Assembly: GCF_022605165.1 (NCBI RefSeq)
Contig: NC_063068.1
Location: forward strand, 1,550,001-1,614,000
DNA length: 64,000 nt
Source of the DNA: Purpureocillium takamizusanense
Lineage: Eukaryota > Ascomycota > Sordariomycetes > Hypocreales > Ophiocordycipitaceae
Direction of reading: 5' to 3'
Part shown: positions 34,048-44,999 of the stretch, one piece after another
Layout of the letters: every line of letters begins with the position of its first letter
How positions within the stretch are numbered: the stretch's first letter is position 1
Position numbers and translations under genes: made by a program
Notes under the pieces: generated by a model
What the model was told of the DNA's origin: nothing
Database searches by the model: none
The model's input: only the letters and a program-made list of their open reading frames with translations

Positions 34048-36753
34048 ATGCGCGACGACAGCCGAAGTAGATCCCCCCGGGAAGGGCGGGATCGAGACAC
34101 GGCACGACACAGCGGCCTCGTCGACGACGACCATCGACACGACCGCTACGGATCTCGGCAGGGTAAAGCCTTGGCCCGCGCCTGGTGTGGGAGTCTACAG
34201 AGACATGCAGACGAAACTTAGTTTTCCCGGACGTCGTTTGGAGCTTGAGAGCTAACTTGCCCACGGATCGGAGAGACCACCCTCGGTCTCCTCCAGGCCG
34301 CGACTACTACGACCAACGGGAGACTCAGCCACGTCAGCACCGCCAAGGGGAATACCCGGATAGGCGGCGTCAGCGAGATGAGGACTTGCGCGCCCGGAGA
34401 GCCGACGATGCGCGCCGCTCGAGACGTGACTGGGAGGACAGAGGCTACCACGGCATGTACGACGACAAGCGAGAAGGCGACGATGATGGCGACCATAGAG
34501 GCCGTCACCACTCGCGCGGACGGTATCACGATGATGAATACGATTATTCGCGGCGAGATGAGTACGACCACCGCCGCGACGACGGTTCGCGCGGTCGCTA
34601 TGGCCGGAGCCGATCCCACAGCAGACCGAGAGACGCGGGTCGGCCGACAGATACGATCAAACTTGAGGGAGTGCCGTTTGGTATCTCATCAGCTGCGGTT
34701 CGTACTTTGATAGTATCTGGGATGGAGGAAATTTGTCTAACAGTCCGAAGCTCCGTGAAGCTCTCCTGGAGAGCTCCCCCGTCGCCGCCAAGTTTCCGCC
34801 GGTGGACGTTCGAGTTGTGTCATCAAAAGGTAGCCCTCCCAGCTTGCAATTAGGTGCTTGCCAATGCTGACCTTGATCAACAAGGCTATTGTCGTGCCTT
34901 TGTGCAATTTGAGACGATGGATGACGCCGTAGTCTTTGTCAAAGAACACTTCCCAAGCCTCCTAGTGACATTGCCTCACCCAACTGATGAAGCGCCAGAC
35001 GGCGAGGCGGAGCTCTCTTTGCACTTCGCCCGTAGCCAGAGCGACCTTGAACAGCAGCCGGGCAGTCTACCGCTAGTCGTTCCTGGAGATTGGTTGTGCC
35101 CTCAGGTACGTCCCCTTGTTCAACCCGTTCAGTTGCCCGGTGCTGAACTCTGAACCTTCACCAGTGCACCTTTCTCAACTTCGCGTCGCGTCGACAGTGC
35201 AGGGACTGCGGTCTTTCCATTCCAGGTACATTCGCCCATCAATACCCATCAAGAGCACAGGATATCGTCGATGAGCAATGGCTTACAGATTCCGTCCAGC
35301 TGCGTGTGGCTTCGAGGGACGGACCGGCGCCGCCGACGTCGCCCGAAGCGTTGACAAAAAGATGCAGTTTCTTGTCGTCTACCCGCTCCCTCCCCATTTT
35401 GACGAGGATAAGCTCGCCAGCGAGATGAAGCGCCTCGAGCTCGTCAAGGTGGAGAAACCAAAGGGCGAACCACCCAAGCTCAAGTCCACGGCGCCCTCTG
35501 TGGATGGGGCTGGATACGGCGCCCGCCAGGGCTCTCTGCACCGCGTATTTCTGATGCGTGAGGTGGCAACGCATACCAACCTTCGATATGGCTTTGCAGA
35601 GTTCTGGACCTTGGCTGATACGGCCGCGGCACTCAAGAAGTTCCAGATGACGCGCTCTTTTGAGATCGCAGGCAACGTCGTCAACATCGCCATGATTCAC
35701 ATGGGTGTATTCGTGCCAGAGGATCGAGAGGTGACTCCCGATATTGCCTTTGAGTCCTTTCAGCCCCTGTTCAACCCGGAGACGCGCATCCGATATCGCG
35801 ACTTCGAACTCTACCCCAGCCCCAAAGTTGTTGCACAGACCTCCCCCGATGACGGCATGACCAAGCCCGGCGCGGAAGCAAAGATCGAGGCGTCGAAGCC
35901 TGAAGCCATGAAGAGCAAGAAGCGCAAGGCCGAGAGTGGTGCGGCAGATACGGTACCCAAGAAGAGCATCGCCATGGGACCCCAAATGGCCTTCTGGCAG
36001 CAACGCCATAGAGAGATTCAAGGCATCCAGCCTGACGACAACAAACTCCCGCAGGAGGCAGCAGATGGCTCCAAGCGGGCTGCTCCCATCAAGTTCTCTC
36101 TGAAGACCGGTGTTATCAACACGAACGAATCCGCCGCGACTGAAGGACAGATCGCCCCTGACGCCCAAGCGGCCCAGAGGCAGGAGGTGTCATACGTGGA
36201 CCGAGCTCGGCTCATGTGCCTAATTTGTATGATGCGCTACAAGTCGGTCGAAGAAGTCAACATTCACGAGAAGTCGGGTAATCACAGACGGGCCACGGAG
36301 GACGAGGCCAAGGTCAAGGCCGCGCTCCCTCGCATCGCCGCTCGAGACAGGAGAGCTCAGCAGAAGGGAGAGGTGGCGCAGTACCGCGACCGCGCCAAGG
36401 AGCGACGCGAGACCTTTGACCAGCCCAGCAAGCCACTCACCAAGACCAGTAACAAGCCCAAGGATGCTGCTCAGCCAACCAAGGAAGAAGCCAAGAAGCC
36501 CATCGAGTCCAAGGGCGCCGGCATGCTGGCTAAGATGGGTTGGTCTAAGGGCGAAGGCCTGGGTGCGACGGGCGAGGGCCTTACGGAGGCCTTGACGGCC
36601 AACGCGTACAAGGAGGGCGTCGGCCTCGGTGCCGAGGGCGGCAAGCTGGGCGACGCTCAGGAGGTGGCCGAGGGCCGGACCAAGGACAGTTACTCTAGCT
36701 ACGTGTCGGCGGCGCAGGATCGCGCCCGTGAGCGATACAAGCAGATGCAGTGA
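34048..36753 (+). CDS. RBM5/RBM10-like splicing factor (RRM, RanBP2 zinc finger, G-patch)
   Basis: Six exons proposed: 34048-34162, 34276-34697, 34751-34829, 34885-35105, 35165-35225, 35300-36753; 783 residues. The N-terminus is RS/RD-rich (about 1-150). An RRM follows (TIKLEGVPFGISSAA, then VDVRVVSSKGYCRAFVQFE), then a RanBP2 zinc finger (about 273-297: DWLCPQCTFLNF and RRQCRDCGL). A second RRM-like segment begins FLVVYPLPPHFDED, with YGFAEFWTL. A C2H2-like motif (MCLICMMRY to HEKSGNH, about 604) and a C-terminal G-patch (GMLAKMGWSKGEGLG, about 705) complete it. The order matches the RBM5/RBM10 family of spliceosomal regulators. The second intron uses an unusual GTTCGT donor but gives a continuous RRM helix. 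The fifth intron is uncertain: an alternative frame 35226-35355 encodes a more plausible linker and would require a frameshift at an A5 run (35356-35360). Confidence 0.82.
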
Positions 36754-37246
36754 TGCGGGCAGCGGCGAGCCAGCCAGCTGCTTCGAGCACACGCCATGGG
36801 TAGATATGGCACATTGGGGTTTGCTTCCTTTTGTCAAAAATGTACAACAAATGGTCCAGAAAATCTGGGAATGGACGTGGGACTCGCTCCGCACATGGGC
36901 GTCGGATGCCCTACGCCTTGGGGTTTTAGGGACGGGATTCTATATCGCAACAGTGTGCTCTTCTTGCCACGGGGAGCTTCTGAGCTTGCGATGAGAAATA
37001 GTCATGGAATGAATAATTGTACCTTTAGACTTCTATTCAATGCCTCCCTATAAGTGTACAATGCTTGCTTTCTTGCTCCCGTAACGAGGGTGTCTGGATG
37101 GTATCGTCTATGGCCGTAGAGCCACGCCAAAATAAGGTCCTGTCGTCTATTTCACGCTGCTTGCTTTTGTGCAATGTCTGTGTCGTCATCCCAACCAATA
37201 TGCAATGCGGAAAAAGGAGAGAGAGAAAAAGTAACAAGAAATATGT
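36754..37246. other. Convergent 3' region
   Basis: Lies between the 3' ends of the RBM5-like and aspartic protease genes. No coding frame is supported. Confidence 0.6.
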
Positions 37247-38951
37247 TTACAGAGTCGAAATTATGGCGGCGACGGCCACGAGGAGCCCGGCGGTGGCGAC
37301 GCCATGGCGAGGGCTGAGCTGGCCGGCGGCAGACGGCTCCGCGACACCAGCCACGTCCGGGAGGGTCTTTGCGCCCTTGCTGATCTCGATGACGTTGGAC
37401 TTGTTGTTGTTGACATTGGCCTGGGCGAGGCCGACCTGCCTGTTGGTCATGTCGTAGACGACGTAGGCGGAGCGCAGGAAGGGGTCGCCGAGGAGGGCCC
37501 ACGTCTCCGACTTGATGCCGTAGTCGTTGGCCGAGGCGATGCCGAAGACGCAGACCGCCTTCCAGGTGCCGAAGAGGGACTTGAGGGCGTCGCCCTTGAG
37601 GATCTTCTGGGCGTCGGCGGGGAAGTAGTCGAGGACAATCTCGTCGGCGGGGACGCGGATCGTCTTGTTGTCGAACTTGAAGCTGAAGCGGATACCCTTG
37701 CCCTTGTCGCCGCGGTAGGCGCAGTCGACGAGCGGGACGGGGATCTGGTCGATGGAGACGACGCCGAACTTGTCGTGGATGTCCTTGATGAGGGGGTTGG
37801 GCAGGAGGGTGAGCGACGACCCGGAGTCGAGGATGGCGACGCCCTGGAAGTCTGGGAGCTTGACGCCGTCGATGCTCAGGCCCCGGAGCGCAACGGCGTA
37901 GTACGGTGTGGCCTCGGATGCATCGTTTACCACGCCGTTGGTGAGGGGTAGGGTGGCGAGCCTGCCGTAGTACTTTTCCGAGTCGACGCCGCCGAAGAGG
38001 ATGGTGCCGGATTTGGCGTCGGCATCGTTCTGTGTGCGGGCAACGCTGGTTAGCTGAAAATGTTTTTCCTCACTTCTGTCTTCTATATTGCAGAAGAGCG
38101 AACACGCGCATTCATTGCGGCGGTTCCCGAGTGCACGCCGGAATGGAGGAAACACGCACCAGGTACAAGCTAAAGACGGCGGCGTCGATGAGGCCCTGGG
38201 CGACCATGTTGTCGACGACGGTTGGGTACGTCCTGTTGGAGGCGACAGTTGCGCTGTAGCCGAGACCCATGATGCCCGTGGGGCGGACAGAGCGGAGGGC
38301 GAGGCCGAGCTGCTGGTCCTTGATCTGCTTGCCGTGGATGGTGAGCGTGTCGTTGAAGTAGTCGCCCTGGATGTTGCGGTGGTCGAGGTAGGTGATGTTG
38401 AAGCCGCTCTTCTGGACAGTCTTCATGGTCGAGCTGGCGTTGGGGTTGACTGGTAAAAAAAAGATGATGCAATGGTCAGCAGGGTATATCGCAACACATA
38501 TACAACTCACACGAAGAGAGAGGCCCGCCGTCAGGGGATGATGGATCTGGTGGTGTGTTTGAGATGTGCAAAACGTACACTGAGTTTGGCACCATTGCTG
38601 CTGCTGCTGTTGCCTGTCCTTGTCGTTGCATAGGTCGGCGGCGATGGAATTGACCCATGTGTCACTACTCCCCGTGTCAAGCAGGAAGCTGAGCTGCTGA
38701 GGCGGGGTGCCGACGGAGAACTCGGCGTAGTAGCCGCCAGCGGTGATGTTGTTGAGGGCCTCGAGGCCGATGGAGCCGTCACCGCGCCGCGTGAGGGACG
38801 AGGGGATGTCGTCGTGCGCGCGGCGCACCCACGGCACGGAAACGGTGCCGGCAGAAACGGTCGAGACGACGGCGGCCAGCGCGAGGAGGGCAATGGTATT
38901 GAAGGAGGACGACGACGACGACGACAACGACGACGACAATGGCAGCATCAT
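37247..38951 (-). CDS. Secreted, probably GPI-anchored aspartic protease (pepsin family A1)
   Basis: Three exons: 38951-38579, 38449-38160, 38029-37247; 481 residues. The introns (129 and 130 nt) are longer than the window average. The protein starts with a Ser-rich signal sequence (ending LALAAVVSTVSA), then a short propeptide. The catalytic motifs are LLDTGSSDTW (about residue 88) and ILDSGSSLTLL (about 286), with VGTPPQQLSFLLDTGS and TGIMGLGYS between them. The end is a hydrophobic tail (GLLVAVAAIISTL) after a small-residue segment, as expected for GPI anchoring. This fits the yapsin/Opsin-like group of fungal cell-surface aspartic proteases. A Gln run, about six residues, follows LCNDKDR just before the first intron, in a variable loop. 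The two ATG codons at 38951 and 38948 are both possible starts. Confidence 0.88.
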
Positions 38952-40944
38952 GACGAGCAAGCGCAAGCCCACGGCAGGCGGGCAAGGCTGGGGCGTGTGT
39001 CTGAGTGAAGGGCGCGGCGGCGGCCCTGTTTTCCCCCTTCGTCTTGGGCGAGTCAGGGCGAAACTGGCTGACGGCCGGGAAGGAGAGCGAGGAGGAGGCG
39101 TGGGCGTGTCACAGTCGCAGTCGCAGTCGCGCGCGTGCGCGTGTGTCGTGCGTGCGTGGTCAATCAGTCGTACAAGCGTTCCGGTCGTTTGGAGGTTTGG
39201 TTCGTCGATGTAGAAAAGCTGGCCCCTCCCCCCCGTCTCTGGCGGCGGCGTTGGTGGTGGTGGTGATGGTGGAGAGGATCGACGACGACAAAACACCAAG
39301 CAGCAGCAGCGGTGGCGGCGCGACGGGGAAACGAACGAAAGAATCAAGACGAACGGACAGACCGAGGACCGAGAGCCAAAACTGCAGATGATAAATGACG
39401 CGCCACGCGGACAATGAGACTACATACAGCCCAGACCACCGAAACAATGGGGGGAGGAGGAGGAGGAGGGTAGTATATACGAAGTCCGTATTAATGGGTA
39501 GGTAATAGGAGCAGTAAGTACTAACGTAGAGGAAAAGGTGCTGGTCAAGGCGCAGGCAGGGCGGGGTGGGATGCATTATGTTATGTTTCTGCCAAGACTC
39601 CCTTCCAAGGTCATGGTTCGCAAGCACGAGGAAGCCGCGGGTGGATCGCATCGTATCGCATCGCATGGCATCACATCGCATCCATGTATGCATACAGGCA
39701 TCACGGTTGCTTTGTCTCGCTCGCGGGCGCGCAGAAGACCAAGCAGGTCGGATGGGTATTTGCTTGTTGACGTGGATCTTGGTCCATAGTACGTATTCGT
39801 TGGTGAAGGTAATACTAACTAACCTGACTACGTACAACTACTTGGACCATTGGGACCCGAAATGCGGGCGCGATTGACGTAAAAGGTTGGTGGGGGATGG
39901 AAGGGATCCACGCATGGAATCCACGCTGGGTTGCGTCTCCCCACGAGGCTCATCAGCGTGGGGTCGGTCCCCTGCCCTGACCTGCCCTGGGCGCTGCTGC
40001 ATCCAATGCTTGGGCGCCGGTACCTTGCAGCTCTCTCTCTGCCTGAGAGCCTCGCTGCGAGGCGCCAGGAGAGAGAGCAGTAGGCTGGCCTGAGTAAGGA
40101 AGGCAGTATAGTACCTACTGTATCCGTAGTAGAGTTGGTGGTACCTTACACCAGCCCCCCCCCCCCCGATAGCCGACGTCCCTCGCTACTACTATAAGCG
40201 CCAGCAAATCGACAATGCAGCTCGAACCTCGGGGTTGAACTCTCGGGCAGCATACAAATTGCAGACACTACAAACACTCGTCTGACACAAGTACAACCCC
40301 CCCCCGGACCACGCACGAGCCTTGGGTACGTGCTTGACAATGCTCATACATTGCGCGTCCCAAAAGCTAGCCAAGCCAGCCACAGCCGGCTGACAACAGA
40401 AACTCCTCCGCCATTGCCCACCACATATGCGCATGGCGCCTCCGCGCTTCAGGCAGCCGCGACGACGGCGGGCGCATCGACAGACGCATGGACACGCCGA
40501 GGGGCCGTGCCGCGACGTGACGCACCCATGCGCATATGCGCTTTATGCTTACCTGGCCCAGCCCCTCCCTTCCTTGTTCGCGTGCTCCGGCCGTGACGTC
40601 GCAGGTCGCTCAAACCGGGAAGATATGGGGGCCTGCTGGAGTCCCGGACGCGGCTGCTGTACGCAAACCGGACACGAGCGGGATTGTGGCTTGGGGAGGC
40701 TTGTTGCTCATGCGCGTCACTGCTGACTTTGTTAGCAGCAGACTCGATTAGGCGTGAGAGAGACGACCACGATATGCGGTCGACCGTGATATGAAGCTGA
40801 TGAAATCAATTCTCAGATACGCTACCACAACTCCTCATCGCTCCGATGCCGTGTCTAACTTGAAAAGTCCTCTAACAACCATGACACCAGTGAACGCAAG
40901 CAATCTCACCACCCAAGACCAGCTACTCTAGCGAGACCGGTCCC
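38952..40944. other. Intergenic region with low-complexity DNA
   Basis: Two kilobases of mixed composition upstream of the aspartic protease. It contains CG/CA-rich simple sequence (39.1 kb), GGA repeats (39.45 kb), short ATCGC repeats (39.64-39.68 kb) and a C13 run at 40155-40167. No coding frame has protein-like character. Confidence 0.55.
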
Positions 40945-41442
40945 CTACAACAAGAGATATCCCTCCGCCCACTCAAGAGTCTCATCCTGTGCCCGCCGGA
41001 CAACCTCACTGAGCGTGCTATCCCGGCCATCATTCGTCCACGTCTTATCGCGGAGCTCTAGCGTCTCCGCGCCGACGCCGCGTATCGTGTTCAGCATCCT
41101 CACCGCCCATTCCTTGTCTGCCGTTGCACGAGTGCCATGGTTGATCTCGGAGAGCTGCACCGTGTTGATGATGGCCTTGGTCACGGCACCGCTTATCACG
41201 CTGCTGGATGACGACGACGACGGCTGGCGGCTCACCCACAGCCAGTACCGCCGGATCGTCGACGGCGCGTTTGGGTCGCTGGGCCGCGGGAACGCGCCGC
41301 TTAGAGACATCTTGCACTGCGGGCACCAGCCGAGGATGAGCTTGATGCGCCGCTTGCACTTGCCCGTCTTGCAGGAGTCGTTGCGCGTGCCCGTTCCGGT
41401 GTGGAGGCAGATGGTGTAGAGAAGCGTTGTTGTGGAGCACAT
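40945..41442 (-). CDS. Small protein with Cys-rich N-terminus, paralogue A
   Basis: A single exon of 165 residues. The N-terminus has MC, then YTICLHTG, a spaced pair of Cys (SCKTGKC) and WCPQC, a pattern that suggests a small zinc-binding module. The rest is polar with a Ser run (about 75-82), a helical centre and an acidic Trp-containing end (LEWAEGYLLL). The same N-terminal pattern (MC...L-Y/F-x2-C-x-HT...C...C...WCxxC) occurs in the gene 600 bases upstream, so the two are probably diverged duplicates. I do not recognise a named family. A TATATATATA element at 41620-41629 lies about 180 bases upstream. The ATG at 41442 is the only start in the frame near the Cys motif. Confidence 0.65.
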   Translation of the reverse strand: MCSTTTLLYTICLHTGTGTRNDSCKTGKCKRRIKLILGWCPQCKMSLSGAFPRPSDPNAPSTIRRYWLWVSRQPSSSSSSSVISGAVTKAIINTVQLSEINHGTRATADKEWAVRMLNTIRGVGAETLELRDKTWTNDGRDSTLSEVVRRAQDETLEWAEGYLLL

Positions 41443-42035
41443 TTCGTGAATGTCTCTCCTCCCTCTTCTTCTCTCTCTCTCTCCCTCTTTCTCTTTGCGA
41501 AAACACTTGAGTCTTGTTTTATTTTCGTCTTGATACGTGCAAGATGGCTCTGCGCTCGACTTCTAGCAGGGGGGCAACGAAAGCAAGCTGTCTTGCGTTG
41601 AGGAAAGTATCAGGTTCATTATATATATATTGCTACAGCGTCTGTGACCACATCACAAAGTGCAATGGTCTCGCGGTGGGCGGCTGTACGGCCTCGAAAC
41701 TGTGTAGAGCATCAGCAGCAGCACCCAGCGCCAGAGCGTTCTTGCGCAACTTGCTGGCATCGATCGCAGAAAAGAAAGAAAAATGGCAAGCATCATGACC
41801 AACTCCAGCTGTGGGCTTGTTACACGCCGTCACAGTCCACAACTTTCCAGATCCCCTTGGGTATCACGACCGTTTCCCGACCACGCTTGCTTCATCAAAA
41901 TCATCTCCCCCGCGGCGGCTCGGCACATCAACAACCCAAGTGCGCTGCCAACAGTTTCTCTCCAACTTCACGTCTGTCGCGCACGTCTTCACTCTCACTC
42001 CCCCTTGTGTTCAAACTGAACACACACAAAAGGGT
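41443..42035. other. Intergenic region between the Cys-rich paralogues
   Basis: The promoter side of paralogue A, with CT-rich DNA at 41455-41510 and a TATA-like alternating AT run near 41.62 kb. No gene is supported. Confidence 0.55.
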
Positions 42036-42764
42036 TCAAAAGTCATCAGGATCCTCGCCAGCTGCCCAGCGCATGGTCCGCGCCTGCGCCAAGTCCACAA
42101 TCTCACGCATCCTCTTCCGCGAGAGGTCATGATCGCCGTCGTCGTCGGAATCGTCCTGAGCGAGACACGGCTTGTTCGGCCACAGCAGGCAGCCCATGAG
42201 CACCGCCTCGGGCTTGCAGTAGGCGAGCTCCTTCTCCAGGCTATGGCGCCACTGGCGGGCACCAACAAAGTCGCGCCGGCCACGGAGCAGCTCCTCGTGC
42301 GTGAGCTGGTGGAGCTTGGGCAAGAGGGGCCGCGCCGGCGACAGCGCTGGCGACGACGACAACGTCAACGACACGCCGGGGGTGTGGTCCGCCGGCGTCT
42401 CCGGGAGCGACGACAGGAGCTTCTCCTCGCGCTGCACGTCGGGGTGAGCGTTGAGCGCAGTGTACTCCTCCCAGTACCGCCCGATCAGCTTGGGGCTCCG
42501 GATCAGGATGCTGACGTGCATGTCGTTGTTGTGGTTGTTGTCGCCGTCGACGTAGTCGTCGTCGGAGCCGCTGCCGTCGGAGAAGTGTGCAACGCAGTTC
42601 CTGCACCAGTCTGGGTAGATGGTGAGGTAGCAGCGGTGGTGACGGCAGAACGGGAGGCCGGCGCCGCCGCTCCTGGGGTAGTACCCGGTGCAGAACTCGG
42701 TGCCGCACTTGCTTCGGACGGTGTGGCCGCAGGCCGAGAAGAGGTCCTGGTTCTCGATGCACAT
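42036..42764 (-). CDS. Protein with Cys-rich N-terminus, paralogue B
   Basis: A single exon of 242 residues. The N-terminus carries MC, then LFSACGHTVRSKCG, EFCTGYY, FCRHHRC and DWCRNC. These eight or more Cys/His positions within about 60 residues are compatible with binuclear zinc binding. An acidic, Asn/Asp-rich low-complexity stretch follows (DGSGSDDDYVDGDNNHNND), then a helical part with RQWRHSLEKELAYCKPEA and an acidic C-terminus ending WAAGEDPDDF. The MC...CxHT...WCxxC layout is shared with the gene at 40945-41442. The function is unknown; similar MC-starting Cys-rich proteins are common, poorly described members of Pezizomycotina genomes. The start ATG is immediately followed by the Cys motif. 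Confidence 0.7.
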   Translation of the reverse strand: MCIENQDLFSACGHTVRSKCGTEFCTGYYPRSGGAGLPFCRHHRCYLTIYPDWCRNCVAHFSDGSGSDDDYVDGDNNHNNDMHVSILIRSPKLIGRYWEEYTALNAHPDVQREEKLLSSLPETPADHTPGVSLTLSSSPALSPARPLLPKLHQLTHEELLRGRRDFVGARQWRHSLEKELAYCKPEAVLMGCLLWPNKPCLAQDDSDDDGDHDLSRKRMREIVDLAQARTMRWAAGEDPDDF

Positions 42765-43718
42765 TATTGTTGCTGCTGCCGCTGTTGTTGTTACTGTGTG
42801 GTGACGGTCTATGGATGCCAGGGTCGTCGACAGGGAGGCGGCGGCGGCGGCGGTTGACGCTGAATTTGTAGAGTGGTGAGCATCATGACGAAGGCGACGC
42901 AGAGGTCCAGAAGCATACTCGTTGGCTATTCTTTTGTGAGAAGATCAAAGCTGCCTGCCATGCGGCTCGTTGGTTTCCAGAGGTCGATCGATGATGAGCC
43001 TTTGCACCTCTTGACACGCGGCTACACACGTTTGGTTTGGCAATGAAGCTGCAGCAGCGAGTCCTTTGGGATAGCCTTGTTTGCGTCGCCGGAGAGAGAA
43101 ACGCCAAACGCCCAAAAAGGGATTTAAAGTCAAAGACGGACGGGAGATGCAACAGACATGAGGCCAAAAGGGGATGGATGGATGGATGGGTGCGCGAGCA
43201 CGCGTGCGTACGTAGACGATGGTGGAAACGCGGGCGAAGTTCCAAGGCGAGCAGGAAGCCGGCTTGGTGAGAGAGTTGGATGAGAGGGGAACAGATAGGA
43301 CAGGGTGAGGAAGCGGTCTAGGTGGGAACAGAGCAGTTCTCGGGGGCCACAATGGCAACAATAGTGCCTGTTCAGAGGGTGGCGATTGTTTTTGTTCGCG
43401 CAGCTGGTGACAGCCCCCGGCCGGCCGGCCCGGGGGCCGCAGCTGGCAAGCGTGTATGTGTGTATTGAGGCATCATTCGAAATCTAAGTCTAAGGGCGCG
43501 AGCGCGCAGGGGAGGGGGGGCGTGTGGAAACCGAGGCACAGAACAATATGAACAAAGTGAAAAAACAAGGTCGTCCTTGCTCGGGAGGGGGGTGTTTGTG
43601 CCGAGCAATGGGCACGCCATGGTACCGCAAACACACATCCACATCCACAAACGCAACATATGATCCAATGATTGGGGGGGGACGAACGTCCAAACCGGTC
43701 AGCCTGTATTCAGTCTCG
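42765..43718. other. Intergenic region
   Basis: GC-rich and simple-sequence DNA, including GGC triplets (42.84 kb) and GGAT repeats (43172-43190), upstream of paralogue B. No gene is supported. Confidence 0.55.
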
Positions 43719-44999
43719 TCACAGCTTTCCGGCCCTTTCGCCGCCGTCCTGCTTCAGCCGGATGACGCCCTTTTTTGTTTTCCGTTGTCAGCTAGAGGAT
43801 TCACGTGGTCACGGACGGGGACGAGTTTGATGATGATGATGATAAAAACACGAAGCTCGAGACGGGAAAAAAAAAAAAAAAAGGACAGAAAGGAGGAGAG
43901 AAAGAGAGTAAAACAAACTCACCTCTTGCACGCACGTCGCCAGCAGGGTCCCGTCCTTGGCAAAAATCCTTTGCAGCACGACGCCCCTCCCGTCGCCCGA
44001 CCACGGGCTCTCCATCTCGGTGAACATCCAGTCGTCGGCGCGGACGCGCAGCGGCTCGTGGAAGTAGATGCTGTGGTCGAGGCTCACCAGCATGCCCACC
44101 GACGGCCTGCCGACCCAGTCCTCGACGCGCGAGCCCATGCCCTCGAACTCGCTCAGCTCCTCGACCTGGCGGCGCACCTCGGCGGGCAGGCCGGGCACCT
44201 CCTCGGGGGCAAAGGGGAAGCGCCACAGCCGGTGCACGCGCGACACCGTCCCGATGAAGTAGCTGTCCGAAATGTACGCCAGCGCCTCGAGGTGCGCCTG
44301 GTGCCCGCCCGCCGCCGAGATGGTGCCCCGCGAGCGAAGCCACTGCCGCGCCTTGCGCTCGTCGGGCCGCGCCTCGGGGTCCCGCGCCCGCAGCACCTCG
44401 ATCCTGCGGCTCTGGAACGGCCCCATGCGCGCGTGCTCGGGCCCGCCGTCCCAGTCCTCGGCCGGCGGCGGCTCCACCCCCTCGGGCAGCGGCGTCGCGT
44501 GGCGCACCTGTTGCTCGCCGCCGGACCCCTCGCGCGTGAAGCTGATGGTGGTGGTGAAGATGCATCGTCCTCGCTGGCGCGCCTGCACGGTGCGCGTCGC
44601 AAACGACCGGCCGTCGCGCACCCGCTCCACGTGGAACAGGATCGGCACGTCGGCGGACCCCGCGAGGAGGAAGTAGCAGTGGCACGAGTGGACGAGGAAG
44701 TGGTCCGGCACCGTCTTCTGCGCCGAGGCGAGGCACTGCGCGATGACGGAGCCGCCGTAGATGCCGCGCGCCCCCGGGGGATGCCACTGCGGCCGCGTGT
44801 TGGTGAAGATGTCCTAGTAGCCCGCGTGTGTGCGCGTTAGCTGCCGTACAAGGCCTTGTCCGTACCCTCAGTGCGGTGACAGGATGCGTACCGGTCCCAG
44901 GACGGCCATCTCGGTCACCTCGAGCACATTCTCGATGGGCGCCTTGTTGGGGTCCTTGGGCGGCGGCTTGATGAGCGTCGAGCCCTCGTCCGTCTCCAT
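43719..44999 (-). CDS. Acyl-CoA thioesterase, TesB/ACOT8 type (double hotdog)
   Basis: Three exons: 44999-44892, 44813-43923, 43769-43719; 349 residues. The introns are 78 and 153 nt; the last is pyrimidine-rich and precedes a 16-codon terminal exon. The N-terminal hotdog reads GARGIYGGSVIAQCLASAQK, DHFLVHSCHCYFLLAG and VRDGRSFATRTVQARQ. The C-terminal hotdog has SLDHSIYFHEPLRVRADDW and VLQRIFAKDGTLLATCVQEG. These are typical of type II acyl-CoA thioesterases, which hydrolyse fatty acyl-CoA, usually in peroxisomes. The protein ends GKL, a weak variant of the peroxisomal SKL signal, so location is uncertain. Without the last splice the frame would run into a poly-Phe, poly-His shadow end; the spliced end VIRLKQD matches the family. 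Confidence 0.88.

Noticed and set aside
35239..36168. 309-residue minus frame inside the RBM5-like gene
   Set aside because: Antisense shadow of a conserved coding exon.
41811..42857. 348-residue plus frame opposite Cys-rich paralogue B
   Set aside because: Val/Arg/Glu-rich antisense shadow; the minus frame has the Cys signature and an ATG.
43524..44840. 438-residue plus frame opposite the thioesterase
   Set aside because: Antisense shadow without motifs; rich in Arg, Ala, His and Val as expected from GC bias.
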